In this document: positions 1 to 6,939 of the stretch, piece after piece | Numbering within the stretch: the first letter of the stretch is position 1 | How the letters are laid out: every line of letters begins with the position of its first letter | Source of the DNA: Longimicrobiales bacterium | GTDB lineage: Bacteria > Gemmatimonadota > Gemmatimonadetes > Longimicrobiales > Gaopeijiaceae | DNA: 8,698 nucleotides | NCBI GenBank assembly: GCA_022428035.1 | Contig: JAKMDG010000443.1 | Location: 1-8,698, forward strand | Reading direction: 5' to 3' | The notes under the pieces: model-generated | What the model was told of the DNA's origin: nothing | Seen by the model: only the letters and a program-made list of their open reading frames with translations | Database searches by the model: none | Translations under genes and position numbers: made by a program

Positions 1-866
1 CCGAGGTTCTTGCCGTCGCGATCGATGGCCTTCGTGAACTCGGGCTCACGGCAGACGATTTCATGGCGAGAGTCTCAGACCGGCGACTCTTGACCGCTTT
101 GCTGGCGGCAATCGGGGTCGAGGAGGCGAAGCTTGGAGCCGCCTTCGCAGTCATCGACAAGATCGAGCGACTACCCGAGGAGAAGGCCGATCATCTGTTG
201 GCTGACCAGGCAGGGCTGGATGCGGGGCAGATCGGTGCGCTTCGAGACTTGCTGCAGGTTGCCGGCATCGAGGAACTGGACGAGGCATTCGGAGGTCGCG
301 CGGCCGTCGCATCGGAGCTGGGGCGTATGCGGCAATACATCGATACGCTCGATGCGATGGGGCTGGGCGACTTCGTCCAGCTTGACCTCCGGATCGTGCG
401 CGGGCTCGCGTACTACACGGGAATCGTCTTCGAGCTTTTCGATCGGGAAGGTGAGCTGCGGGCGATTTGTGGCGGAGGGCGTTATGACCGGCTCCTGGAG
501 CTGGTGGGAGGAGATCCTCACCCCGCGGTTGGCTTCGGGATGGGTGATGTTGTGCTCGGCGAGTTGCTCGCCGATCGCGGTCTTGTTCCACCGTATGCGC
601 GTTCGGTCGACTACTTCATCGTCCCCGTGACCCCCGATGAGCGTCCGGACGCGCTCCGGCTCGCGCATGACCTGCGTGATCGCGGGTACTCGGTCTCGTA
701 TGGCCTCAAGGAACAGGCCGTCGGTAAGCAGATGAAAACTGCGGCCCGCGAAGGTGCCCGGACTGTTCTCGTACTCGGGCCGGAAGAGCTGGAGAAGGGA
801 GTCGTCGTGGCACGAGACATGACCTCGGGCGAACAGCAGGAGATCCCGATCTCGGAGATCCGGTGA
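1..866 (+). CDS. hisS: Histidyl-tRNA synthetase, C-terminal two thirds (5' end outside window)
   Basis: Cytoplasmic class II aminoacyl-tRNA synthetase that attaches histidine to tRNA-His. The frame is open from base 3 and gives 287 residues; the internal ATG at 63 is not the start, because the homologous sequence continues upstream of it. Visible are the histidine motif RGLAYYTG (fragment residues 133-140, its Arg matching the catalytic Arg259 of the E. coli enzyme), GGGRYDRL (157-164), a motif 3 region AVGFGMGD (174-181), and a C-terminal anticodon-binding domain from about residue 203. The usual bacterial motif 3 reads GFAMGLERL; here it reads GFGMGDVVL, without the arginine. That variant, and the roughly 100-residue helical stretch before RGLAYYTG, recall the plant organellar type of HisRS as I remember it. 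The stop overlaps the next gene by four bases (GTGA). Identity is secure; the subgroup is inferred. Confidence 0.96.
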   Translation, partial: EVLAVAIDGLRELGLTADDFMARVSDRRLLTALLAAIGVEEAKLGAAFAVIDKIERLPEEKADHLLADQAGLDAGQIGALRDLLQVAGIEELDEAFGGRAAVASELGRMRQYIDTLDAMGLGDFVQLDLRIVRGLAYYTGIVFELFDREGELRAICGGGRYDRLLELVGGDPHPAVGFGMGDVVLGELLADRGLVPPYARSVDYFIVPVTPDERPDALRLAHDLRDRGYSVSYGLKEQAVGKQMKTAAREGARTVLVLGPEELEKGVVVARDMTSGEQQEIPISEIR

Positions 867-1207
867 GCCGCCGCCGCACGCAGGGTCGGGCAACGCCGCG
901 ACGGAAGCCAAGTGCGAAACTCGACCGGGCCGAGCGTGAGGCTGCGGAGCGGGCGCACGAGGTGACTCAGCGCGCGATCAAGCGACTCGACGTGCTCGAA
1001 TGGTTCGCGTGGGGGGCTGGCGCGATCATGGCGATGGTCGCCGGAGGGGTCGTCGCCTGGGTGATGGGAGGACTGGTGGGATGGAGCTTCCGACCGACCT
1101 GGATGGTTGCGTCGATGCTCCTCTTCGTGATCCCGGGTGGCGCCGCGATCATCAAGATCAGAAAAGACGAGCGTGCCGAGACGAACCGGAATTCGAACGA
1201 TGGCTGA
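863..1207 (+). CDS. Unknown small membrane protein with two transmembrane helices, between hisS and proS
   Basis: I do not recognise a family. The 114-residue product has a very basic N-terminus (residues 1-19, many Arg and Lys), a charged stretch with Ala, Glu and Arg that should be helical or coiled-coil (20-45), two hydrophobic segments (about 47-72 and 79-98) separated by a short loop containing Arg and Pro, and a polar charged tail (99-114). By the positive-inside rule both ends should face the cytoplasm. The start is GTG inside the GTGA overlap with the hisS stop, with GGAG at 854-857 five bases upstream. The 3' end overlaps proS by eight bases. Its position suggests co-expression with tRNA charging genes, but no function follows from the sequence. 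It could be a small membrane anchor or an uncharacterised housekeeping protein. That it is a real gene is likely from the overlaps, the ribosome binding site and the coherent membrane profile. Confidence 0.8.
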   Translation: MSRRRTQGRATPRRKPSAKLDRAEREAAERAHEVTQRAIKRLDVLEWFAWGAGAIMAMVAGGVVAWVMGGLVGWSFRPTWMVASMLLFVIPGGAAIIKIRKDERAETNRNSNDG

Positions 1208-2660
1208 CGACAAGAAGCTGACACCGCGCGGCGAGGACTTCGCCAACTGGTACAACGAGGTGGTGCTGCGCGCCGAGCTGGCCGACTACTCACCCGTGCG
1301 CGGCAGTATGGTGATTCGGCCATGGGGTTATGGCATCTGGGAGAACATGCAGCGTGCGCTGGACGACATGTTCAAAGAGACGGGGCACGAGAACGCATAC
1401 TTCCCCCTGCTCATCCCGATGTCCTTCATCGAAAAAGAGAAGGAGCACGTCGCGGGCTTCGCTCCGGAACTGGCCGTTGTCACGCAGGCCGGCGGGAAGG
1501 AACTCGAAGAGCCGTACGTTATTCGGCCGACGTCCGAGACGATCATCTACTCGATGTACGCCAAGTGGGTTCAGAGCTATCGGGATCTCCCGATCCTGAT
1601 GAATCAGTGGGCAAACGTGATGCGTTGGGAGATGCGTACGCGCCTCTTCTTGCGCACCGCCGAGTTCCTCTGGCAGGAGGGCCACACGGCTCACGCAACC
1701 GCGGAGGAGGCTGAGGAGGAAACGTTGATGATCCTCGGCCTCTACCGGACCTTCATGGAGGACTGGATCGGGATGCCTCCGATCACCGGTCTCAAGTCAG
1801 AATCCGAGAAGTTCGCCGGCGCCGTGCGCAGCTATTCGTGCGAGGCGCTCATGCAGGACAACAAAGCCCTCCAGGCCGGCACGTCACACTTTCTGGGGCA
1901 GAACTTCGCGAAGCAGTTCGATCTCAAGTTTCAGTCTGAGGCCGGACAGGAAGAGTACGCGTGGAACACGTCATGGGGTGTCTCGACGCGGCTCATCGGC
2001 GGGCTCGTTATGACGCATGGCGACGACAACGGCATTATCGTCCCACCCCGGCTGGCTCCGGTGCAGGTCGTCATTGTTCCGATCCTGAAGGGCGATGATC
2101 CCAGTGCTGTGCTGGAGAAGACGAACGAAATCGCCGGTCGTCTCAAGGCAGCCGGCGTGCGCGTCAAGATTGATGCACGGGACAATCTTTCGCCCGGCGC
2201 CAAATTCTACGAGTGGGAACGGAAGGGCCTCCCGTTCCGAATCGAGATCGGACCCAAGGATCTGGCCAAGGGCTCCGTCGCGCTGGCGCGCCGGGTCATC
2301 CCCGAGGGCGCGAAGCGGAAGTCATTCCTCCCGGAAGATCAGGCTGTTACGGACATGCCGAATCTTCTCGAGGCCTTCCAGACCGAGCTGTGCGATGCCG
2401 CCAAGGCACGTCGCGACGAAAACACGGTGCGGGGTGTGAACTCGATTGATGAGCTGGCGGAGGCGTTCGACAGCGGGGCCGGCTTCGTGTTCACCGGTTG
2501 GAATGGTGACGCTGCCGTGGAGGATGCCGTGAAGAACCGAACCAAGGCGACGATCCGGTGTCTGCCGAGCGATGAATTCCGCTCGACGGATACGCCGACC
2601 AAGTGTGTGTCGGGCTCAGGTGAGTCGGTGACGGAGGTGGCTTGGGCGCGAGCGTACTGA
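1200..2660 (+). CDS. proS: Prolyl-tRNA synthetase, type 3 (archaeal/eukaryotic-like, short form)
   Basis: Cytoplasmic class II synthetase that charges tRNA-Pro. At 486 residues it fits the short type without the editing insertion of E. coli ProRS. Visible are the motif 1 region (about 37-73, with RPWGYGIWENM), the RPTSET loop (109-114), motif 2 (141-165, RWEMRTRLFLRTAEF), the QAGTSHFLGQNF block (225-236), motif 3 (about 259-285, with THGDDNG), the anticodon-binding domain (about 288-390) and the extra C-terminal domain ending in tyrosine, as in the Thermus type. The zinc site of that domain looks lost: where a Cys-x4-Cys and Cys-x2-Cys are expected, residues 435, 440 and 472 are Asn, Val and Gly, and only Cys469 remains. 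The ATG at 1200 matches the family N-terminus; the frame is open 63 bases further up, inside the previous gene, but that extension is not family-like. It has only a weak Shine-Dalgarno (CGGA, 1187-1190), so coupling to the upstream gene is likely. Confidence 0.97.
   Translation: MADDKKLTPRGEDFANWYNEVVLRAELADYSPVRGSMVIRPWGYGIWENMQRALDDMFKETGHENAYFPLLIPMSFIEKEKEHVAGFAPELAVVTQAGGKELEEPYVIRPTSETIIYSMYAKWVQSYRDLPILMNQWANVMRWEMRTRLFLRTAEFLWQEGHTAHATAEEAEEETLMILGLYRTFMEDWIGMPPITGLKSESEKFAGAVRSYSCEALMQDNKALQAGTSHFLGQNFAKQFDLKFQSEAGQEEYAWNTSWGVSTRLIGGLVMTHGDDNGIIVPPRLAPVQVVIVPILKGDDPSAVLEKTNEIAGRLKAAGVRVKIDARDNLSPGAKFYEWERKGLPFRIEIGPKDLAKGSVALARRVIPEGAKRKSFLPEDQAVTDMPNLLEAFQTELCDAAKARRDENTVRGVNSIDELAEAFDSGAGFVFTGWNGDAAVEDAVKNRTKATIRCLPSDEFRSTDTPTKCVSGSGESVTEVAWARAY
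2633..2637 (+). promoter_or_regulatory. Ribosome binding site setting the TTG start of lysA
   Basis: GGAGG lies four bases before the TTG at 2642, inside the end of proS. It is the best Shine-Dalgarno near the N-terminus of lysA, where no in-frame ATG exists. It favours the TTG over the next candidate, GTG at 2690, which would remove 16 residues. Confidence 0.65.
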
Positions 2661-3904
2661 CCCAGCCGTTTCCGCGCGTCGATGGGCGTGTGTTGTGCGG
2701 GGAGGTGCCGCTCGAGGACCTTGCTCATCAGTACGGGACGCCGCTGTACGTCTATGATCTGGCCTGGATTCGTGCCCGCGTGGCTGCCTTCGGTGAGGCC
2801 TTCGCCGGCGCTGACCCCCTCGTTGCTTACTCGGTCAAAGCCAACGGCAACCTGACCATCCTTCGTGAACTCGAGGCACTCGGGTGTGGCGCTGATATTA
2901 CGAGTGGTGGCGAGCTCTTCCGAGCGCGTTCTGCTGAGATCGACCCGTCGAAGATCGTCTTCGCCGGCGTCGGCAAGTCGGAAGACGAGATTGCTTACGC
3001 ACTCGACGAACGGATCTACGCGTTCAACGTTGAAAGTCGGTCCGAGCTGGAACGCATCGAACGGGTCGCCTCCGACCGGGGTGAGACCGCCCGTTTCGGG
3101 ATCCGTGTCAATCCGAACGTGCTCGCGACTACGCCCCATAAATACACGGCGACAGGTCACTCGGAGACAAAGTTCGGCGTACCCTGGGAAGAGACCCGCG
3201 CGCTGTACCGCTGGGCGCTCGATCGACCGGCTCTCGCACCCATTGGTATCGATGTGCACATCGGATCGCAGATCGTGGATCCAGATCCGTACGAGCGGGC
3301 CCTCGATCGCGTACTTTCTGTGGTGGCCGACCTTCGCGGGGAAGGTGTGCCGCTTGAGTATCTCGACATCGGTGGTGGGTTCGGAATCAGCTACGGCCAC
3401 GGCCCAGCCCTCGATCTTGTAGCACTTGCGAGTGAAATCGTGCCACGCGTGGTCGATGCCGGGCTTCGTCTCGTGCTCGAGCCGGGCCGGTCGCTCGTGG
3501 GCGAGGCTGGAGCCTTCCTGACCCGGGTTCAGTATGTCAAGAAAGGTGGACCGAAAACGTTCGTCATTGTCGATGGTGGCATGAGCGAGCTGATCCGTCC
3601 AAGCCACTACGGTGGTTACCATGCGATCGAGCCTGCGGGCCCGATCGCTGGACGAGAAGAGGTCATCGTCGATGTCGTGGGACCGGTGTGCGAGACAGGA
3701 GACTTTCTTGCGCTCGATCGTCCGGTCCCGGCGCCACGGGAGGGGGAGTTACTCGCTGTGCACACCTCGGGCGCCTACGGCTTTTCGATGGCTTCGAATT
3801 ACAACGGGCGCCTGCGTCCGGCGGAGGTGCTGGTCGACGGCACCGACGTCCGGGTCGTGAGGCGTCGTGAGACCTACCAGGACCTCATCCGCGGGGAAGC
3901 ATGA
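2642..3904 (+). CDS. lysA: Diaminopimelate decarboxylase
   Basis: PLP enzyme (fold type III, alanine-racemase-like barrel) that decarboxylates meso-diaminopimelate to L-lysine, the last step of lysine synthesis, in the cytoplasm. Of 420 residues, the N-terminal barrel carries the PLP lysine Lys66 (YSVKAN), the HIGSQ block (207-211), the phosphate-binding glycines (GGGFG, 244-248) and EPGR (280-283). The C-terminal beta domain has CETGD (350-354), a conservative Ser-to-Thr form of the family's CESGD substrate motif with the cysteine kept, and GAYG...ASNYN (377-388). All key residues appear present. The start is TTG with GGAGG at 2633-2637, and the gene overlaps the end of proS by 19 bases. The stop overlaps the guaA start by four bases (ATGA). 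I see no lysine riboswitch, as expected inside an operon. An ornithine or arginine decarboxylase of the same fold is less likely given CETGD. Confidence 0.95.
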   Translation: MGASVLTQPFPRVDGRVLCGEVPLEDLAHQYGTPLYVYDLAWIRARVAAFGEAFAGADPLVAYSVKANGNLTILRELEALGCGADITSGGELFRARSAEIDPSKIVFAGVGKSEDEIAYALDERIYAFNVESRSELERIERVASDRGETARFGIRVNPNVLATTPHKYTATGHSETKFGVPWEETRALYRWALDRPALAPIGIDVHIGSQIVDPDPYERALDRVLSVVADLRGEGVPLEYLDIGGGFGISYGHGPALDLVALASEIVPRVVDAGLRLVLEPGRSLVGEAGAFLTRVQYVKKGGPKTFVIVDGGMSELIRPSHYGGYHAIEPAGPIAGREEVIVDVVGPVCETGDFLALDRPVPAPREGELLAVHTSGAYGFSMASNYNGRLRPAEVLVDGTDVRVVRRRETYQDLIRGEA

Positions 3905-5454
3905 GTCACGAGCACGATCGCGTCCTGATCCTCGATTTCGGTTCTCAGTTCACGCAACTCATCGCCCGCCGTATCCGCGAAGAGAGCGTCTACTGCGAAA
4001 TCCATCCTCCCACACGGTCCCTCGACTGGATTCACGAGTGGAACCCGTCCGCCGTGATCCTGTCGGGTGGTCCGAACTCCGTCTACGACGAGGGCGTGCC
4101 GAGGACGGATCCCGGACTCCTGCAGTCAGGTCTCCCGATATTGGGCATCTGTTATGGCATGCAGCTGATTGCCCAGATCGAGGGCGCTGACGTTGCACAC
4201 GGGCACCGAGAGTATGGCCGGGCGGAGCTGACAGTGCAGGCCGGTGGCGGGTTGTTCGCGGGCTTCGACGCCGGCAGTGAAACGACCGTCTGGTGCTCGC
4301 ACGGCGATCACGTCGATGATCCGCCCGAGGGCTATGAGAGAGTCGCTTCGACGGAGACGCTCCCGACGGCGGCGTTCCGGGCGGTGGACGGACGTCGGAT
4401 CTGGGGTGTGCAGTTCCACCCGGAGGTCGCGCACACGACCCGCGGCGACGACATCATCTCGAACTTTCTCTTCGAGGTCGCTGGCGTTGCTCCGACGTGG
4501 ACTCCGGGCGCGTTCGTCGAGGACACCATCGAGAAGATCCGCGAGCAGATCGGTGAGGGCACCGCCGTGTGCGGCCTCTCCGGTGGCGTCGACTCCTCCG
4601 TCGCAGCGCTGCTTGTGCATCGCGCGATCGGTGATCGACTCACCTGCATTTTCGTCGACCACGGCCTGCTGCGTAAGGACGAGCGCCAGCAGGTCGAAAC
4701 GATGTTCCGCTCTCACTACGACATGAACCTGGTCGTGGAAGACGTGGCTGACCTCTTCCTCGGAGATCTCGAGGGCGTGACCGATCCGGAGGCGAAGCGG
4801 AAGGCGATCGGGAAGCGCTTCATCGAAGTCTTTGACGAGACTGCTCGCCGGGAGGGCACGGGTGCCCAATTCCTGGTGCAAGGCACGCTTTACCCGGATG
4901 TCATCGAGTCCGTTTCGGCGGGTGGACCGTCCGTGATGATCAAGTCGCACCACAACGTGGGCGGTCTTCCCGAGGACATGCCCTTCGACCTGGTCGAACC
5001 ACTTCGCGAGCTCTTCAAGGACGAGGTGCGCGCGGTTGGGCGTGAACTCGGCCTGCCACACCACTTCGTGGGCCGGCATCCCTTCCCGGGACCGGGCCTG
5101 GCCATCCGCATCATCGGTGACATCACGCGCGAGCGGCTGGATGTCCTGCGCGAGGCTGACGCGATCTACCTGGAAGAGATCCGGGCGGCACAGCTCTACG
5201 ACTCGATCTGGCAGGCGTTCGCCGTACTGCTCCCCGTCCAGTCCGTCGGCGTCATGGGTGATGCCCGGACGTACGAGAACGTACTCGCCCTGCGGGCCGT
5301 CACCTCACGCGATGGCATGACGGCGGATTGGTTCCCGTTCCCTCACGACGTGCTTGGACGGATCTCCACACGGATCATCAACGAGGTGAAAGGCGTGAAC
5401 CGAGTGACGTATGACGTCAGCTCGAAGCCTCCCGCGACGATCGAGTGGGAGTAG
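3901..5454 (+). CDS. guaA: GMP synthase (glutamine-hydrolysing)
   Basis: Converts XMP, ATP and glutamine to GMP, the last step of guanine nucleotide synthesis, in the cytoplasm. The 517 residues match the usual bacterial length. The N-terminal class I glutamine amidotransferase domain (about 8-190) shows the triad Cys84 (GICYGMQ), His173 and Glu175 (FHPEV). The ATP pyrophosphatase domain begins near 205 with the P-loop SGGVDSS (227-233). The C-terminal dimerisation domain holds GRHPFPGPGLAIR (391-403) and ends in KPPATIEWE, the typical GuaA terminus. No catalytic residue seems missing. The ATG at 3901 sits in an ATGA overlap with the lysA stop, with a purine-rich GGGGAAG at 3893-3899. It is the last gene of the operon: the next gene is convergent and a hairpin lies about 20 bases beyond the stop. 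Confidence 0.98.
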   Translation: MSHEHDRVLILDFGSQFTQLIARRIREESVYCEIHPPTRSLDWIHEWNPSAVILSGGPNSVYDEGVPRTDPGLLQSGLPILGICYGMQLIAQIEGADVAHGHREYGRAELTVQAGGGLFAGFDAGSETTVWCSHGDHVDDPPEGYERVASTETLPTAAFRAVDGRRIWGVQFHPEVAHTTRGDDIISNFLFEVAGVAPTWTPGAFVEDTIEKIREQIGEGTAVCGLSGGVDSSVAALLVHRAIGDRLTCIFVDHGLLRKDERQQVETMFRSHYDMNLVVEDVADLFLGDLEGVTDPEAKRKAIGKRFIEVFDETARREGTGAQFLVQGTLYPDVIESVSAGGPSVMIKSHHNVGGLPEDMPFDLVEPLRELFKDEVRAVGRELGLPHHFVGRHPFPGPGLAIRIIGDITRERLDVLREADAIYLEEIRAAQLYDSIWQAFAVLLPVQSVGVMGDARTYENVLALRAVTSRDGMTADWFPFPHDVLGRISTRIINEVKGVNRVTYDVSSKPPATIEWE

Positions 5455-5473
5455 GCTTCCCGACCGCGGTGGC

Positions 5474-5498
5474 GAGCCTCAGGGAGCGCTCCCGGCTC
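5474..5498. terminator. GC-rich hairpin between convergent guaA and Rid-family gene
   Basis: The left arm GAGCC (5474-5478) pairs with GGCTC (5494-5498), and GGGA (5482-5485) pairs with TCCC (5490-5493) around a GCGC centre, with a three-base TCA bulge on one side. Its place between convergent stop codons suits a bidirectional terminator. No T-run follows on either strand, so either it is a U-tract-independent type or it only blocks exonucleases. Confidence 0.45.
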
Positions 5499-5515
5499 CA
5501 CGGACCGTTGCGGGC

Positions 5516-5911
5516 TCATTCTCGAGCCGGTGCGATCGCATCGGCCTCGATCTCGATCAGCATGTCCGGGTGAATGAGCGCGCGCACCTCCACCATGCTG
5601 GTGGTGGGCGGATGCTCCCCGAAGACTTCGGCATGCGCTTTCCCGTACTCGTTCCAACGGGAGATGTCGGTAACGAACATTCGCGTGCGGACGACGTTGG
5701 CGAAGTCCGCTCCGAGTTCGTCGAGCGCCGCCTTCATGATCTCTAAGCACCGGATCGCCTGAGCGTACCCATCCCCTGGCGTGTGCACGCTGCCGTCCGG
5801 GTTGACCGGTGCTGTACCCGTGACGAAGATCCGGTCGTCCGCCCTCAGGGCACGGCAATACCCGATGTCGGTTTCCCATCGAGCTTCGGTGAACACACGT
5901 TGGAACGACAT
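5516..5911 (-). CDS. Rid-family (YjgF/YER057c/UK114) protein without the RidA catalytic arginine
   Basis: Small cytoplasmic protein of the Rid fold, which forms trimers; RidA itself deaminates reactive enamines and imines such as 2-aminoacrylate. The 131 residues match the family in length and order: a VTGTAPVNPDG block (30-40), the middle helix (about 48-67), VVRTRMFVTD (73-82) and VEVRALIHPDMLIEIEA (107-123). In RidA the segment before VEV reads PARSC, with the arginine that binds the substrate carboxylate; here it is PTTSM, with Thr104 in that place. It therefore probably belongs to a Rid subgroup without classical deaminase activity, and its substrate is unknown. The ATG at 5911 (reverse) is chosen because AGAGG lies six bases upstream; a GTG 39 bases earlier would add a tail unlike the family. 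It is convergent with guaA and divergent from the next gene. Confidence 0.9.
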   Translation of the reverse strand: MSFQRVFTEARWETDIGYCRALRADDRIFVTGTAPVNPDGSVHTPGDGYAQAIRCLEIMKAALDELGADFANVVRTRMFVTDISRWNEYGKAHAEVFGEHPPTTSMVEVRALIHPDMLIEIEADAIAPARE

Positions 5912-5933
5912 TTGCTGCCTCTGGTCGGAGTGA

Positions 5934-5948
5934 GGTATGCACGATACC
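5934..5948. promoter_or_regulatory. Inverted repeat in the divergent gap, possible operator
   Basis: GGTAT (5934-5938) and ATACC (5944-5948) form perfect five-base arms around GCACG. The repeat lies in the 59-base gap that must hold the promoters of both the Rid gene and the secreted-protein gene. I see no convincing -35 or -10 pair, so an operator role rests on position and symmetry only. Confidence 0.3.
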
Positions 5949-5959
5949 ACGAACCGCTC

Positions 5960-5964
5960 GGAGG
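5960..5964 (+). promoter_or_regulatory. Ribosome binding site setting the GTG start of the secreted protein
   Basis: GGAGG lies six bases before the GTG at 5971, which is ideal spacing. The codons that follow encode a proper signal peptide, so GTG is the start despite being a less common codon. Confidence 0.75.
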
Positions 5965-5970
5965 ACTCCA

Positions 5971-6579
5971 GTGCGCTTCTCTATCTCCCTCGTGACTGTC
6001 GGCCTTGTCGCTGCCGCGATCGCGCCGACATCAGCCGCGGCCCAGACGGCGTGGGATGCGCCACCGCTGATCAGTCATGTCGTACCCGCGGGAGTCAGCC
6101 TCTTTCTCCTGAGTCCGTCTGGGGGTGACCTGGGTGGCCTCGTGACGTTTCGTCACGAAGCCGGCCCCGTCGGGATGGGGTACCGGCTGTCTGTGACGGA
6201 CGAGAACGCGAGCGACGATCTCGCGATCGCCGCAGGCGTCGATATCTCCGGATTCCTGGCAAGAGGAGTCGAGGGGACGCCGATCGACGTCATGTGGTGG
6301 TCTGGTGCAGGACTGGGCTGGGGAGAGGACACCGTCGTCTCCTTGCCGCTCGGCGCCGTGGTCGGTTGGAGCGGGCAGGGTGGGGACGTGATTCTCAGTC
6401 CCTACGGTGGCGGACACATCACCCTCGACATCTCAGATGTCAGCGACGACAACGTGAGCCTCAACGGCTCGTTCGACTTTGGCCTCGACGTTGTGCTCTC
6501 GTCAGGCTGGCTGGTTCGCTTCGGTGGCTCGATTGGTGATCGCGACGCGCTGGCGATCGGGGTCAAGATCGATACCTAG
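5971..6579 (+). CDS. Exported protein of unknown function, possible small outer-membrane beta-barrel
   Basis: No named family recognised. The 202 residues begin with a clear Sec signal peptide: Arg2, a hydrophobic core at about 5-18, and a likely signal peptidase I site after AAA (22-24) before Gln25. The mature part is rich in Gly, Ser, Val and Asp and has almost no Lys or Cys. It alternates short hydrophobic stretches with Gly or Asp turns (for example 111-117 and 123-130), which suggests beta strands, as in small outer-membrane proteins or porin-like barrels. It ends in VKIDT rather than the terminal aromatic residue typical of proteins handled by the BAM machinery, so a soluble periplasmic beta protein is an alternative. 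The GTG start is supported by GGAGG at 5960-5964. The stop is eight bases from that of the convergent lipoprotein gene. Confidence 0.8.
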   Translation: MRFSISLVTVGLVAAAIAPTSAAAQTAWDAPPLISHVVPAGVSLFLLSPSGGDLGGLVTFRHEAGPVGMGYRLSVTDENASDDLAIAAGVDISGFLARGVEGTPIDVMWWSGAGLGWGEDTVVSLPLGAVVGWSGQGGDVILSPYGGGHITLDISDVSDDNVSLNGSFDFGLDVVLSSGWLVRFGGSIGDRDALAIGVKIDT

Positions 6580-6587
6580 CCTCGAGA

Positions 6588-6911
6588 TCAGTTGCCGACC
6601 TCGTCGCCCTCGTCCATGAGCAGTTCAACGTCGTTCCAGATGTCGCGCATGAACTCGAGCTCCTCGGCGTGCACCTCGGCGAAGACCGTGAGGTCCGCTT
6701 CCGTGATTTCGAACGCTGCGAGAATGGAATCCCGGGCGGCAGAGGCGATCCGCCCGCTGTCCGTTTCGACTGCCGCGATGCGTAGGTCAGCGTACGCGTT
6801 CACGAAGACATCGCGGTCGATCGTTTCCGGCAGCGACTCACCGCCGCACGCTGCGAGCACGAGGACGACGAAGGCGGTGACGTTGTGGTAGGTTCGAGGG
6901 GGCATGGCCAT
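6588..6911 (-). CDS. Small helical lipoprotein, possibly DUF4296-like
   Basis: The product is about 107 residues from the ATG at 6911 (reverse). A lipoprotein signal is visible: a hydrophobic run (11-21) ending in LAAC with the lipidated cysteine at 22, followed by Gly-Gly-Glu-Ser, so the mature protein is anchored to a membrane on the outer side. The rest is strongly acidic and looks all-helical, with the pattern DRDVFVNAYADLRIA, then ARDSILAAFEITEADL, then an acidic last helix. This order (xxxFVxxYADLxxA, then ILxxFxITxxD) resembles the DUF4296 lipoproteins known from Bacteroidetes, an inference from memory. The start is uncertain: a TTG at 6923 and an ATG at 6905 are in frame, and none has a good Shine-Dalgarno. 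It converges on the secreted-protein gene and diverges from the M48 protease gene. Confidence 0.75.
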   Translation of the reverse strand: MAMPPRTYHNVTAFVVLVLAACGGESLPETIDRDVFVNAYADLRIAAVETDSGRIASAARDSILAAFEITEADLTVFAEVHAEELEFMRDIWNDVELLMDEGDEVGN

Positions 6912-6939
6912 GGTGCGCGTCAAGCGAGAGCCGTGTATG

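Noticed and set aside
1137..1199. Upstream extension of proS
   Set aside because: The extra 21 residues come from the frame inside the membrane protein gene and do not resemble a ProRS N-terminus; ATG at 1200 fits the family.
2339..3622. A 427-codon open frame on the minus strand, opposite proS and lysA
   Set aside because: It lies opposite the ends of two well-conserved genes, has no recognisable motif, and its openness is explained by the GC-rich codon pattern of the plus strand.
4126..5079. A 317-codon open frame on the minus strand, opposite guaA
   Set aside because: guaA is complete and has every family motif; the antisense frame has no domain or ribosome binding site.
5343..5942. A 199-codon minus-strand frame overlapping the Rid gene and the end of guaA
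   Set aside because: It is a shifted reading of the Rid gene and of the guaA antisense strand; the Rid frame carries the conserved family motifs.
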